Positions 16,948 through 24,826 of a DNA stretch of 24,826 nucleotides are shown one piece after another. The stretch spans positions 1 through 24,826 of IMG/VR virus record IMGVR_UViG_3300021139_000140. One strand, given 5' to 3'. Every line of letters begins with the position of its first letter. Within the stretch, counting starts at the first letter, position 1. The DNA comes from a virus. Position numbers and translations under genes: made by a program. Under the pieces are notes generated by a model. That model searched no databases. It was not told where the DNA came from and saw only the letters and a list, made by a program, of their open reading frames with translations.

Positions 16948-19900
16948 CTAATGTGTAGTCGGACCAGTGTTAGCGTTAGATATTTCCACTTGCTTGGATA
17001 TTGTACTTGTTTTTACAACAGCGCCAAACAACTTAGTTCCTGCCATGTGAACAACATCTTCTACCATTTGTTCATACTGACTTGGATCAAGTGATGATTT
17101 AATCTCATAAGAAAATGTCTGATAATATTCACCGTCTTGTAGATACTTATCAGAAGACAAAAAGCCCTTTGTCGATGAGTAGAACCCAGCGCCAACACCT
17201 TGTTTGCCTAGATTGACAATAGCTGTACCAGTTCTTGTTCCATCATTCGATGAGAATGTAACAGTTTCAGCATTGACATAACCAATACCAGATGTTTGAA
17301 CGGCAAGTGATGTGACAGTACCTGTTTCTGTAACAACGTTTGCCGTTACATTTGCATTATCGCCTGCATAGCTTGATATTGTGTTTGCGGCGACATAAAC
17401 AACATTTGCGGAAGTACCACTCTGTACACCAACAATATTGTTTCCAGTTACACTAAAATCTTGATTGACAGACCAACGACGAACACTCATCACATTATTA
17501 TTTACAGATAGAACTTTACCAATCGCTGTGCCATATGATGTAAGACCGACTGAACTTACATTTGATGTTGCGAGTGACGTTAATCCGAAAACATTCTGTG
17601 AAGCCACAAATGTTGTTGTATTCGAAACGTTGGCGGTATTAATAGGGCTAGAGACATAAAGAACATTCGCTTGTGGAATATTCGATACCACACCAATAGA
17701 AGATAGAATAGACACAGAAGATGCGACATTCTCGGTGCTTGGTGCTGATGCTAGTTGTAATGCCGTTGAGTTGATAACACTAGTGACAAATCGTAAGTCT
17801 TTACCGCCGATTAGAATATAGTTATTCGCAGCAAAGGTAGAAGTAAAGTTTGGTGCACCTGTATTGGCCAACAGAATAGAACTAACGCTATTTGCAAGAT
17901 ATGTGCCAGCAGGTGTACTGTTTACTTGATATACAGACTCACCAACAGTAAATGAAGGATTTGTGGTGAGATTTACAGTTATGGCATTATTTGTTGCAAC
18001 ATTCTGCGTGACTTCTTCATTTAAGAGGAAAGAACCGCTAGAGTTTGCAATAGTGATTACATAATCTTGTTTGTTGAGTGCCGCCACATATGGCTGATAG
18101 ATTTCGACATATGGTGAATGATTATAGTTTTCACCAGGATTTGTCTGTAAAATAGATTCAATCTCGCCAACTTGTAGAACGCTGAACGATAGAATATCAT
18201 TTAAATAACCAACAGTCAAGTTTGCCGATGGAAACTTAGGGAATCCATAACTAATAGCATTTAATGATAATGAAAGATATAGCTGACCGTTACTATTATA
18301 TCCACCAATCATATCGGTGTAATCAAAGATCGTTTCAGATGAGTTGATTACTCCCAACACCATATTCGCATAAGTGCCAGTTGAAATGCTGATGATATTG
18401 GCCGAAACGTTCTGTGCAGCAGAGACAGCAGAAATAACAGCATTTGCGCTAGACACATTGCCTTTTACTTGATACGTAGTGACGAACGCACCGTTTGATA
18501 CGTTCAATGTCAACTGCGAGGAGTTTGCTGCTAATAGAATACCTGTGGCAACGTTCGCGCTACCATTACTCTGATAGATTAGTTCACCAGGAACAAATGC
18601 GGCAGTGTTGCTTGTAACTGTCAAGTATCGTGGATAGTTCGCTACAACATATGTGTATGCGTTTGTGAGCGCGCCAGTCAATCCAATAACACCAATCTCT
18701 GTGGTGAAGTTGTTTACTGTAGCAGTGGCACCAGATGTTTGACCTGTTACTGTAACACCAGTACCAAAATAGCTATTTGATAATCCAGTAACAACAAGAG
18801 TATTTGATGAATATGTTATTACATTCGCTGTAATGCCATCTGATGTAGTAACTGTCTCGCCTGTTGTAAATGATCCAGTAACACCATAAACAGCAACAGC
18901 AGCATTTGCACCATAAGCAAAAGAGTTTGCATATAGATTTGCAGATAGATTTGATGGATTAACAAAAGTTACGTTAGAGAACTTTTCAAATGGCGCCTGA
19001 CTTGTAGGTAGTGTTGTGTGAACGTTCGACAGACCAATGACAGTGTTTGATATTAAAACATTTGCATTATTTGCATATCCCCAGCCACCATCATTTCTTA
19101 TGAAACTAACGATACCAGTTACGTCTGAAATACCAGTAACACGACCTGTGCCCTGTGCCCCGAACTGTCCATTAAGTGGAACAATATCACCAACATTGAA
19201 ACCATATCCGCCTTCTTGCACGATAAGTTCGCTGAGTGAACCAAGGACAAAAGGAACGTTGGTTAGATCGTTATCATAGCTGAGTAGTTCACCAGTCTGA
19301 AAGTTCTTTTCAGAAACATTTGTGATATAAAAAAGATTGATTAGCTGTGCGCCGATCTTGCGTTTGACAATATGATCAACGAATGCAGTTGCACCAGACG
19401 AAACACCAGTTACAGTCTTGCCAACAAAGCTTGCGTTACGTGGTGATGCAGTGACTTCTAGATACTGTGGAACAATCCATGTGCCAGAAGATGTTGTGAA
19501 AATATCTTCTCCTGGTAGATAAACAGTGATATCTTCACCAAACACCAGATTGAACAAAAGCTTTAGCCCGCGAATGTTACCCTTTGCTCTGTATAGATCA
19601 AGGACTTTCTTTACGGTAAGTCTTTTGTCTGCTAGTGATGTATACTGGATGCCACTTAGATATGTGTCGGTAAAATACACCAGGAAGTCATCCAGAGTGG
19701 TATCCACGTCAGCATAAGACATTAGCTGTCTAGCCATATAGATAGGATTACCAAGCAGCACAGGCGCACCAGCGACAGCTACAGAACCAACAGCACCTGA
19801 CGCTGCACCATATATTTGTGTATTAGATAAAAAAGTACCAGAAATGTTATTGACAGTGATAGTGGAACCTGATATACTCACAACTGTGCCAGATGATATG

Positions 19901-20112
19901 ATATTACCTGTTGAGTCTGATTGGTATACAACTTCGTTATTAGCAAACTCACTAGTCGAATCAATAACAGTTAGTTGTATCACATCATATGACTGTTCCA
20001 TCCATTCATAATACGCGGTTATAAATGCAATCAGATTAGGTCCCTGTTCATTATAGAATGAAGGGAACTGTGATGGAATCAGATTCGATATAGTTTGTTC
20101 GACTTGGCTCAA
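16948..20112 (-). CDS. 7: Large baseplate wedge protein, gp7 counterpart, 1054 aa (TTG start)
   Basis: The N-terminus (SQFPSFYNEQGPNLIAFITA, then YYEWMEQSYDV) and the DKRLTVKKVLDLYRAKGNIR, GLKLLFNLVFGEDITVYLPG region (about 160-205) are conserved in the protein placed between gp6 and gp8 in T4-like aquatic phages. The C-terminus (EYYQTFSYEIKSSL, then VEDVVHMAGTKLFGAVV) is also typical. Length is close to T4 gp7 (1032 residues). The middle carries many short beta modules with F..GE.V (SFTTGETVTTSDG, FVPGELIYQSNG, SFTVGESVYQV) and G.TSGA.A.V stretches. The start codon is TTG, since upstream codons reach a stop (20122-20124) with no ATG; TAAGG lies 7 bases before it. The gp7 label rests on position, length and family memory; identity with T4 gp7 is not visible by eye. 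Confidence 0.72.
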   Translation of the reverse strand: MSQVEQTISNLIPSQFPSFYNEQGPNLIAFITAYYEWMEQSYDVIQLTVIDSTSEFANNEVVYQSDSTGNIISSGTVVSISGSTITVNNISGTFLSNTQIYGAASGAVGSVAVAGAPVLLGNPIYMARQLMSYADVDTTLDDFLVYFTDTYLSGIQYTSLADKRLTVKKVLDLYRAKGNIRGLKLLFNLVFGEDITVYLPGEDIFTTSSGTWIVPQYLEVTASPRNASFVGKTVTGVSSGATAFVDHIVKRKIGAQLINLFYITNVSEKNFQTGELLSYDNDLTNVPFVLGSLSELIVQEGGYGFNVGDIVPLNGQFGAQGTGRVTGISDVTGIVSFIRNDGGWGYANNANVLISNTVIGLSNVHTTLPTSQAPFEKFSNVTFVNPSNLSANLYANSFAYGANAAVAVYGVTGSFTTGETVTTSDGITANVITYSSNTLVVTGLSNSYFGTGVTVTGQTSGATATVNNFTTEIGVIGLTGALTNAYTYVVANYPRYLTVTSNTAAFVPGELIYQSNGSANVATGILLAANSSQLTLNVSNGAFVTTYQVKGNVSSANAVISAVSAAQNVSANIISISTGTYANMVLGVINSSETIFDYTDMIGGYNSNGQLYLSLSLNAISYGFPKFPSANLTVGYLNDILSFSVLQVGEIESILQTNPGENYNHSPYVEIYQPYVAALNKQDYVITIANSSGSFLLNEEVTQNVATNNAITVNLTTNPSFTVGESVYQVNSTPAGTYLANSVSSILLANTGAPNFTSTFAANNYILIGGKDLRFVTSVINSTALQLASAPSTENVASSVSILSSIGVVSNIPQANVLYVSSPINTANVSNTTTFVASQNVFGLTSLATSNVSSVGLTSYGTAIGKVLSVNNNVMSVRRWSVNQDFSVTGNNIVGVQSGTSANVVYVAANTISSYAGDNANVTANVVTETGTVTSLAVQTSGIGYVNAETVTFSSNDGTRTGTAIVNLGKQGVGAGFYSSTKGFLSSDKYLQDGEYYQTFSYEIKSSLDPSQYEQMVEDVVHMAGTKLFGAVVKTSTISKQVEISNANTGPTTH

Positions 20113-20124
20113 CTTACTGCCTTA
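20110..20124 (-). promoter_or_regulatory. Ribosome binding site and TTG start of the gp7 counterpart
   Basis: The minus strand reads TAAGG (20124-20120), a 7-base spacer, then TTG (20112-20110). The stop of gp6 (TAA, 20116-20114) lies inside the spacer. In frame upstream there are only three codons before a stop, and none is ATG or GTG. The next downstream Met is deep inside the conserved N-terminal domain, so TTG decides the start. Confidence 0.7.
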
Positions 20125-21901
20125 CGATTTGGACGTTGACAATGATTTCGTCATTTGGAATCTCAAAGATAACATTCTGTGATGTTGAAACATCTTTGAC
20201 ATTTTCTGGCAACTGACAATAGAAACGAATAGCATCACCTACATATGAGTCAACAAAGAAGTTGGTTAGTGTAATGACACCGTTAGTGAAGTCAACAGTA
20301 CCAACAACATTCGATGGCTGACCAGATACGATCAGATTGCCTGTGTATGTTTGTGTAATGTCATTAAATGAAGCGCCTGTGTCTTCAATGGTATAATAAA
20401 CACCATCAACAATATACTGAGTGCTGGTTACAGTAGTTCCTGATTGCCCTTCAGTGTTGAATGGCATGTTATACGTTAATGTATAGTTCTGTGTTGCAGA
20501 TGTTGGCAATAGTTTCTTCATAACAGAATATTCTGTCTGATTTGAAATGATGCTTGGATGTGCAGAATCGATTGCTTCTACCAGACGCGAATATAGTAGA
20601 GTTGATGCAAAGTTGTCAAGGTACTGTAGATTGTAAGTCTGAATAGCAGATGTAACGAATGTAGAGATATCTGCTGGCTGTAGTGTTGTCTGATTGATAT
20701 TGTACTTGACAGTGGTAGCAACAGAAGCATACGTGTAGTCTGGTTCAACGAACACAGGAATAATAGTCAATGGCGCACGAGTTGCAAGGAACTGTGAATA
20801 TTCTGTGACTTTATCTTGTGGAATATTATCAAAGTTATATAGCTTCAATGAGATGAACACTTTGCCGTATTGTGGAGGTGTTACTGTTTCTCCACCATAC
20901 ACCGATACTGATTCGATTTCTGGATATGTCACTTGAAGAAGTGTTTCATAGTCTGATGTTGTGACCGCACGTTCTTGTGTCGCATAATAGCGAGGAGCAT
21001 TAAACCTGATTGATTCAATGTCTTCGCCAATGTCACCGCCTTGTGCTGGTGATACTGTAGATACTGTGATGTTTGATGAACCACCAATTGTGCCATTTGG
21101 AGTGAACAATGAGATACCATTTGGTAACTGACCGTTTGTTGTTAGATAAGTTGCAACAATAGCAGCACCATCTATCGGTCTTCTACCAACAACATTGTCA
21201 CCAAAGATGATTTGATATTGACTGTTATCTGCTCCTTGTAAGAAGTAAACAGCAGAGTTTGAGTTTAGATCAAGTAGAGAAGTTGATTGAATATACGGAA
21301 TAACATTCGCGCCATTATTCTCAACAGAGATTACAGTCAATGATGTTGTATCAATCGTTGGATTTGACAATGTGAAGTATTGGACATTGGTGTTTGTCTG
21401 TGGTTGCATTATAAAAGTGTCGGTTACAGAAGTTCCTTCATATATTTCCACATTGGAAAAGTAAAAGTTTCCATCTGTATTTGCCTGAACAACAATATTC
21501 TGGTTTGTAGAAAATGTGTAGTTGTTTGATCCTGCTTTACCAGTAAACGATGTGCCCGCTGGAATAGTCAGAATGACTGGATTGTTTGGAACATTCGCAA
21601 CAACAATATCAATTAGAGCATATGATGATCTAAACGAACGAGGTACATAATTGAGTTCTTTTGCACGAAGAACAACCGAGTCGCGTTGTTGTGCAGTATC
21701 CAAAAACATTTCTGATGCGACCATATTCATATAGAACGCATTTAGATATGTGTTGTATGACAATAGGTCTAGAATTACACTGAGATTTGAACCATCAAAG
21801 TTATAGTCCTGAAACTGTTGCTGTGACTGCAAATAAGTCTTCAGGCTGTTTTTATAATCAGCGAAGTCCAATGAAGTCAATGTAATGCTGGTATTTGCCA
21901 T
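20114..21901 (-). CDS. 6: Baseplate wedge protein gp6 (baseplate J family), 595 aa
   Basis: The N-terminal region (residues 10-95: DFADYKNSLKTYLQSQQQFQ, FDGSNLSVILDLLSYNTYLN, AFYMNMVASEMFLDTAQQRD, VVLRAKELNYVPRS) is the conserved gp6/baseplate J start. Further on are TSDYETLLQVTYPEIESVSV and TPPQYGKVFISLKL (about 320-350), a region well kept in gp6. T4 gp6 has 660 residues; this is a little shorter. gp6 dimers form the ring that holds the six wedges together and carries the conformational change during contraction. The start has AGG 6 bases upstream and the gene follows gp25 by three bases, giving the gp25-gp6 pairing usual for contractile injection systems. Confidence 0.92.
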   Translation of the reverse strand: MANTSITLTSLDFADYKNSLKTYLQSQQQFQDYNFDGSNLSVILDLLSYNTYLNAFYMNMVASEMFLDTAQQRDSVVLRAKELNYVPRSFRSSYALIDIVVANVPNNPVILTIPAGTSFTGKAGSNNYTFSTNQNIVVQANTDGNFYFSNVEIYEGTSVTDTFIMQPQTNTNVQYFTLSNPTIDTTSLTVISVENNGANVIPYIQSTSLLDLNSNSAVYFLQGADNSQYQIIFGDNVVGRRPIDGAAIVATYLTTNGQLPNGISLFTPNGTIGGSSNITVSTVSPAQGGDIGEDIESIRFNAPRYYATQERAVTTSDYETLLQVTYPEIESVSVYGGETVTPPQYGKVFISLKLYNFDNIPQDKVTEYSQFLATRAPLTIIPVFVEPDYTYASVATTVKYNINQTTLQPADISTFVTSAIQTYNLQYLDNFASTLLYSRLVEAIDSAHPSIISNQTEYSVMKKLLPTSATQNYTLTYNMPFNTEGQSGTTVTSTQYIVDGVYYTIEDTGASFNDITQTYTGNLIVSGQPSNVVGTVDFTNGVITLTNFFVDSYVGDAIRFYCQLPENVKDVSTSQNVIFEIPNDEIIVNVQIVRQ

Positions 21902-21904
21902 GGT

Positions 21905-22336
21905 TTACCTAATGCGATAAAGGATTGTAGAAAGCGTAACAGGTTTATTTATGTTGACAATATAGAATGTGATGGTTATCGCATATGCATTTTGCTCTTC
22001 ATATGGAGTAGCAATAATAGAGATTAATTTTGCTCTTGGTTCATGGTTTGCGATAATGTTTTCTATTTCAATCTGAATACCACTTTGAGTGATAGAACTA
22101 ATAGGTTCGAACAAATAGTTGCGCAAGTTTCCTCCTATATCTGGTTGAAACGGGCGCTCATATTTGTTTGTTAAAATAAGATTTAGAATCGACTGACTTA
22201 CCGCGTCTTCGTTCTTTTTTATGACAAGATCATGCAATTCTGGATGCACCACAAAGTTGTCGAACAGATCGCTATAAAGAAGCGACTGTGAGGCTGTAGG
22301 TGTGAACTTGTCTTGATTGAACGATGATTGTGCCAT
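21905..22336 (-). CDS. 25: Baseplate wedge protein gp25 (GPW/gp25 family), 143 aa
   Basis: The GPW/gp25 signature lies at residues 47-78: VSQSILNLILTNKYERPFQP, then DIGGNLRNYLFEP. The second half is a beta-strand pair (RAKLISIIATPYEEQNAYAI, TITFYIVNI). Length compares well with T4 gp25 (132 residues). In T4, gp25 lies at the inner wedge, bridging gp6/gp53 to the hub and sheath; homologues occur in all contractile tails. AGGA lies 7 bases before the ATG, and only one base separates it from the 486-residue gene upstream. The lysozyme name sometimes given to this family is historical and no lysozyme catalytic site is expected. Confidence 0.93.
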   Translation of the reverse strand: MAQSSFNQDKFTPTASQSLLYSDLFDNFVVHPELHDLVIKKNEDAVSQSILNLILTNKYERPFQPDIGGNLRNYLFEPISSITQSGIQIEIENIIANHEPRAKLISIIATPYEEQNAYAITITFYIVNINKPVTLSTILYRIR

Positions 22337-22337
22337 A

Positions 22338-23798
22338 TTATGTTCCTGCTACGGGAATTGGTATTTGATTGAATGTAATACTTGCACTTGTATTTGATGA
22401 TGTAGCATTATTAGACATAATAATAGCATTTACAATATAGTTTAAAGTAATCGTGTTTGGTGTTGTTCCTAAATAAGGAGCAGAAACAGTAACTAGATTG
22501 TTATATACGTTCGTAACTGTACAACCATTAGCAAATGCGGGATCAGTTGATGTCAATGCCAAACCAATCACAACATTACTATCTATAGGCGACATCGTTA
22601 AGACAGAGGACTGTGATGTACTGATAGTTGCAGAGAATGAACCAGGCGTATTACTTATAGACACTGCTGTTGTATTTGCTGGAATAGATCCATCGGCTGC
22701 AACCAACACTTGACCGATTGATACGGCCGTGTTTACATCATAGTGTATAATCTGATTATTGCCAGAAGTCACGGTGCCAGTAAATGGAGAAGATGTTATT
22801 GTCACGTTTGATACGTAATTTTGCAAAAACTCTGCGTGTGTGTTTCCAATAGCAATCGCGCTAGTTAAGAAGTTCGCAGTGTTTGAAGTGTCGTATATAG
22901 GATATCCATTTGAGCCAGATGATCCTAATAAAGTTGTGACTTGTTGTTGCATCTGGCTTACTCTTTGTAGAGCAGGAGCAGCGGCAGATGAAACTGTTGA
23001 TTGTATGCCATTAACAACACTTAATGCAGCAGTACCTGTTGTAATATCAACTGCTTTTGATACTGCATTGATTTGACTGACAAGTGTATTTGTCACAATA
23101 TTATTATTGCCTAAAGCACCTGTAACTGTGCTAATAGCAGCATTTTGCAACTGAGATACCGCCGTATCAATGTTATTTATAACTGTATTGATTGGTTTAG
23201 TTGCGGCAGATATTGCTTGATTTTCTAGATTTAGAATCTCGTTCTGTAGTTGCTGTAAAGTCTGAATAGCACATGCTTCAAGTCTAGGCGCTGCCGCCTC
23301 AACGGCAACTACTAGTTTTTCTACTGCAATTCCAAGTTTGACAATAGCAAGTGTATACTTGATCTGTGCTTCAAGTTGTGGTGATATTGGACCAAGTATC
23401 AATTTTCCCAACCATTTAACAATAGATACAGGATTAGGTGAAGGTAAACTAGAAATGGGAAGATATTGCTTTACAAGATCCAGTTCATGTTGTATTGCTT
23501 TTTTAGCTTTTGATTCAATGCCTGCCAGATTACGCTTTACAATCTTCTGTAAGTTATCACAATTCGTTGTATATTGAATCTGTGCAGTGAGTTTGTTGAT
23601 ATGTTCAATATTAACATCGATGTCTTGAATGTCACTATTGATCTTGGCAATCTGTAAAGAAGTCTGCACAGATGCAGTAATCAAGTCAATTTCGCTTTGA
23701 CTAAATGGAGGAATATTAATAGCCAAAGGAGCAGTAGCATTTAGTGCTGTTATCGAATCCGTAAGATTTGATGTAGTTACTGGTGGAGTTGATGCCAT
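22338..23798 (-). CDS. Unknown protein between gp5 and gp25: helical N-terminus, beta modules at C-terminus, 486 aa
   Basis: I do not recognise a family. Residues 30-120 and 150-310 are predicted by eye to be mostly helical, with coiled-coil-like stretches (SDIQDIDVNIEHINKLTAQI, TLQQLQNEILNLENQA). Residues 120-190 contain Ala/Val/Leu-rich helices (LAIVKLGIAVEKLVVAVEAA) that might be amphipathic rather than membrane-spanning. Residues 336-470 are Asn/Ser/Thr-rich beta sequence with two copies of the IP-type module (VSIGQVLVAADGSIPANTTA and VVIGLALTSTDPAFANGCTV). Position between the hub protein gp5 and gp25 suggests a hub, tail-tip or inner-baseplate part; a tape-measure-like or hub-plug role is conceivable but not shown. 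AGGA is 11 bases before ATG, a longish spacing. The C-terminus is VAGT, as in the DUF4815-type protein (AVGT). Confidence 0.7.
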   Translation of the reverse strand: MASTPPVTTSNLTDSITALNATAPLAINIPPFSQSEIDLITASVQTSLQIAKINSDIQDIDVNIEHINKLTAQIQYTTNCDNLQKIVKRNLAGIESKAKKAIQHELDLVKQYLPISSLPSPNPVSIVKWLGKLILGPISPQLEAQIKYTLAIVKLGIAVEKLVVAVEAAAPRLEACAIQTLQQLQNEILNLENQAISAATKPINTVINNIDTAVSQLQNAAISTVTGALGNNNIVTNTLVSQINAVSKAVDITTGTAALSVVNGIQSTVSSAAAPALQRVSQMQQQVTTLLGSSGSNGYPIYDTSNTANFLTSAIAIGNTHAEFLQNYVSNVTITSSPFTGTVTSGNNQIIHYDVNTAVSIGQVLVAADGSIPANTTAVSISNTPGSFSATISTSQSSVLTMSPIDSNVVIGLALTSTDPAFANGCTVTNVYNNLVTVSAPYLGTTPNTITLNYIVNAIIMSNNATSSNTSASITFNQIPIPVAGT

Positions 23799-23800
23799 GG

Positions 23801-24634
23801 TTAATCTATTCCTGTAATAATACCACTATCAAAATATACGTTATCGCCTGTCGGTGTTGTGAATGTTCCTGATGGGTATAAATCAGAAACAATGGCGCCG
23901 CTTGTAGTTATACCAGAACCTAGAACATGCAATCCACCTGGAGCATACATTGAAATGTCTGTTGCAGACGTCATTGTAATACTATTAGCAATCATGTTGC
24001 AGTTTCCAGTTACAATAACTGTAGTGTCGCCTCCAACAAAAACATGTTTATTCTTGACTATGATTTCCCATCCATCATCAACAATCTTGGAAACACTTTG
24101 TCCTGCACTATTTATTTCAGTGTATGTGCCTGATTTATGAAATACGCGGACTCTTTCGTGACCAGGAGTATCGTCATATTCTATAACATGACCAGATCGT
24201 GTGACTGTCACTTGATTGTACGGATACTTTGCTGCATATGCTGAGTCTGGTTCTGTGCCAAACTTCTGTATATTAAGTGTGTTGATACCACGAGCAAGAC
24301 CAGGCACATCATTCGTTGCTTGTGTGCCATCTGGTAGTTTAGCATACGTGCCCCAGATCATCGGCAATTGCTTTTCTTGCCCGTCTAGAAAGAATCCAAA
24401 CACCTGAGAACCTACTAGTATACCTGTAGGAGATTTGCCTACTCCATTATGACCAGCAGATGTTATATCTTGAATGGGTGTTGCCCAGAGTAATTCATTT
24501 GTTTGAATCGAAGGATCATCGTGTTCGTTGATGATACGAACGCGCACACGCCCAAGTTGCTGTGGATCGTTGACGTCTTCTACAGTTCCGATAAACCAAC
24601 GAAACTGCTCTTCGCCCATTCTTTTTGTTGTCAT
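23801..24634 (-). CDS. 5: Baseplate hub/spike protein, gp5-like OB-fold, no lysozyme domain, 277 aa
   Basis: Residues 11-100 form the gp5/VgrG-type OB domain: FRWFIGTVEDVNDPQQLGRV then RVRIINEHDD, with GILVGSQVFGFFLDGQEKQL and PMIWGTYAKLPDG. Residues about 142-174 (VTVTRSGHVIEYDDTPGHER, then VRVFHKSGTYTEI) are the conserved entry to the beta-helix spike, and the rest (VGGDTTVIVTGNCNMIANS) is regular beta repeat sequence ending in YFDSGIITGID. T4 gp5 (575 residues) has a lysozyme domain between these parts; none is present here, as is usual for this family in aquatic T4-like phages. The protein trimer would form the tube-tip spike. The ATG is 7 bases after GGAG, in a 12-base gap behind the hub gene. 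Confidence 0.9.
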   Translation of the reverse strand: MTTKRMGEEQFRWFIGTVEDVNDPQQLGRVRVRIINEHDDPSIQTNELLWATPIQDITSAGHNGVGKSPTGILVGSQVFGFFLDGQEKQLPMIWGTYAKLPDGTQATNDVPGLARGINTLNIQKFGTEPDSAYAAKYPYNQVTVTRSGHVIEYDDTPGHERVRVFHKSGTYTEINSAGQSVSKIVDDGWEIIVKNKHVFVGGDTTVIVTGNCNMIANSITMTSATDISMYAPGGLHVLGSGITTSGAIVSDLYPSGTFTTPTGDNVYFDSGIITGID

Positions 24635-24646
24635 AGAATATCTCCA

Positions 24647-24826
24647 TTATGCATAATCATCATAGAAGCCCTTGATCAATTCCATTGACACCATATATGA
24701 TTTTGGATTAGGCGCATTGTTTATGATGATGTGTCTGATTCTAGATATTATATAGTTGCCATTGATAAGTCTGTTATCATCTGGCTTATCAGTAGCACCA
24801 GTTGGATTTGGTGTATTGATTGTGAT
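24647..24826 (-). CDS. C-terminal fragment of a probable baseplate hub protein, 59 aa visible
   Basis: An open frame enters from the right edge and ends at TAA 24647-24649. The visible residues include RLINGNYIISRIRHIIINNA, then YMVSMELIKGFYDDYA. A G.YIIS.IRH......Y.M.LE..K pattern is typical of the C-terminus of hub proteins of the gp27 / gpD type, which sit directly before the spike protein in many contractile phages. The context (next gene is gp5-like) supports this, but only a short tail is visible, so the assignment is tentative. GGAGA near its stop serves as ribosome binding site for gp5. Confidence 0.6.
   Translation of the reverse strand: MTINTPNPTGATDKPDDNRLINGNYIISRIRHIIINNAPNPKSYMVSMELIKGFYDDYA

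Noticed and set aside
23174-23181. Another exact TATAAATA on the minus strand
   Set aside because: It is deep in the coding sequence of the 486-aa gene, far from any start, and such matches are expected by chance in AT-rich DNA. Near matches (CATAAATA) inside gp25 and the 76-aa gene were rejected for the same reason.
23801-24634. Lysozyme activity in the gp5-like protein
   Set aside because: The OB domain passes directly to the spike sequence; there is no room for, or motif of, the T4 lysozyme-like domain.

Overview
The window is a block of the virion-structure region of a tailed phage with a T4-like contractile tail. Every gene I can support lies on the minus strand, so the genes read from base 24826 down to base 1. 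Gaps between genes are at most 34 bases, and neighbours often overlap or share stop and start bases. I see no tRNA, rRNA, CRISPR array, integrase or insertion sequence. The nearest parallels I know from memory are T4-like phages of aquatic bacteria (cyanomyoviruses and Pelagibacter phages such as HTVC008M). Gene order and sequence motifs suggest this; no search was run. Nothing in the window identifies the host.

Baseplate (24826 to about 15070). In transcription order: the last 59 residues of a probable hub protein; a gp5-like OB-fold hub/spike protein without a lysozyme domain; a 486-residue protein of unknown function; gp25; gp6 (baseplate J family); a 1054-residue protein in the gp7 position that starts with TTG; and gp8. 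This is the set of parts that forms the central hub and the six wedges of a T4-type baseplate.

Baseplate periphery and fibre network (15062 to about 6661). A 1583-residue DUF4815-type protein with a PA14/GLEYA-like C-terminus is followed by a small Ig-like protein, a 764-residue modular structural protein, a 76-residue coiled-coil protein and a 190-residue structural protein with an FRSAKY-type C-terminal domain. Genes resembling T4 gp9 to gp12 are not seen; these proteins occupy their place.

Mobile gene (6630 to 5929). A free-standing GIY-YIG-like homing endonuclease gene with NUMOD3-type repeats and a zinc-finger-like C-terminus sits between two fibre-network genes. It is preceded by an exact T4 late promoter motif, TATAAATA.

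Fibres (5925 to 1). Two short structural proteins, a 1094-residue tail fibre, a 68-residue coiled-coil protein, a 354-residue fibre and a truncated Gly-rich adhesin-like gene. The proteins are very rich in Asn, Ser and Thr and are built from repeated beta-type modules. One 56-residue block occurs almost unchanged in two fibre genes, and another short module recurs in at least four genes from the hub region to the fibres. I found no clearly new enzymatic or defence system. The most distinctive content is this module sharing and the mobile gene carrying its own promoter.
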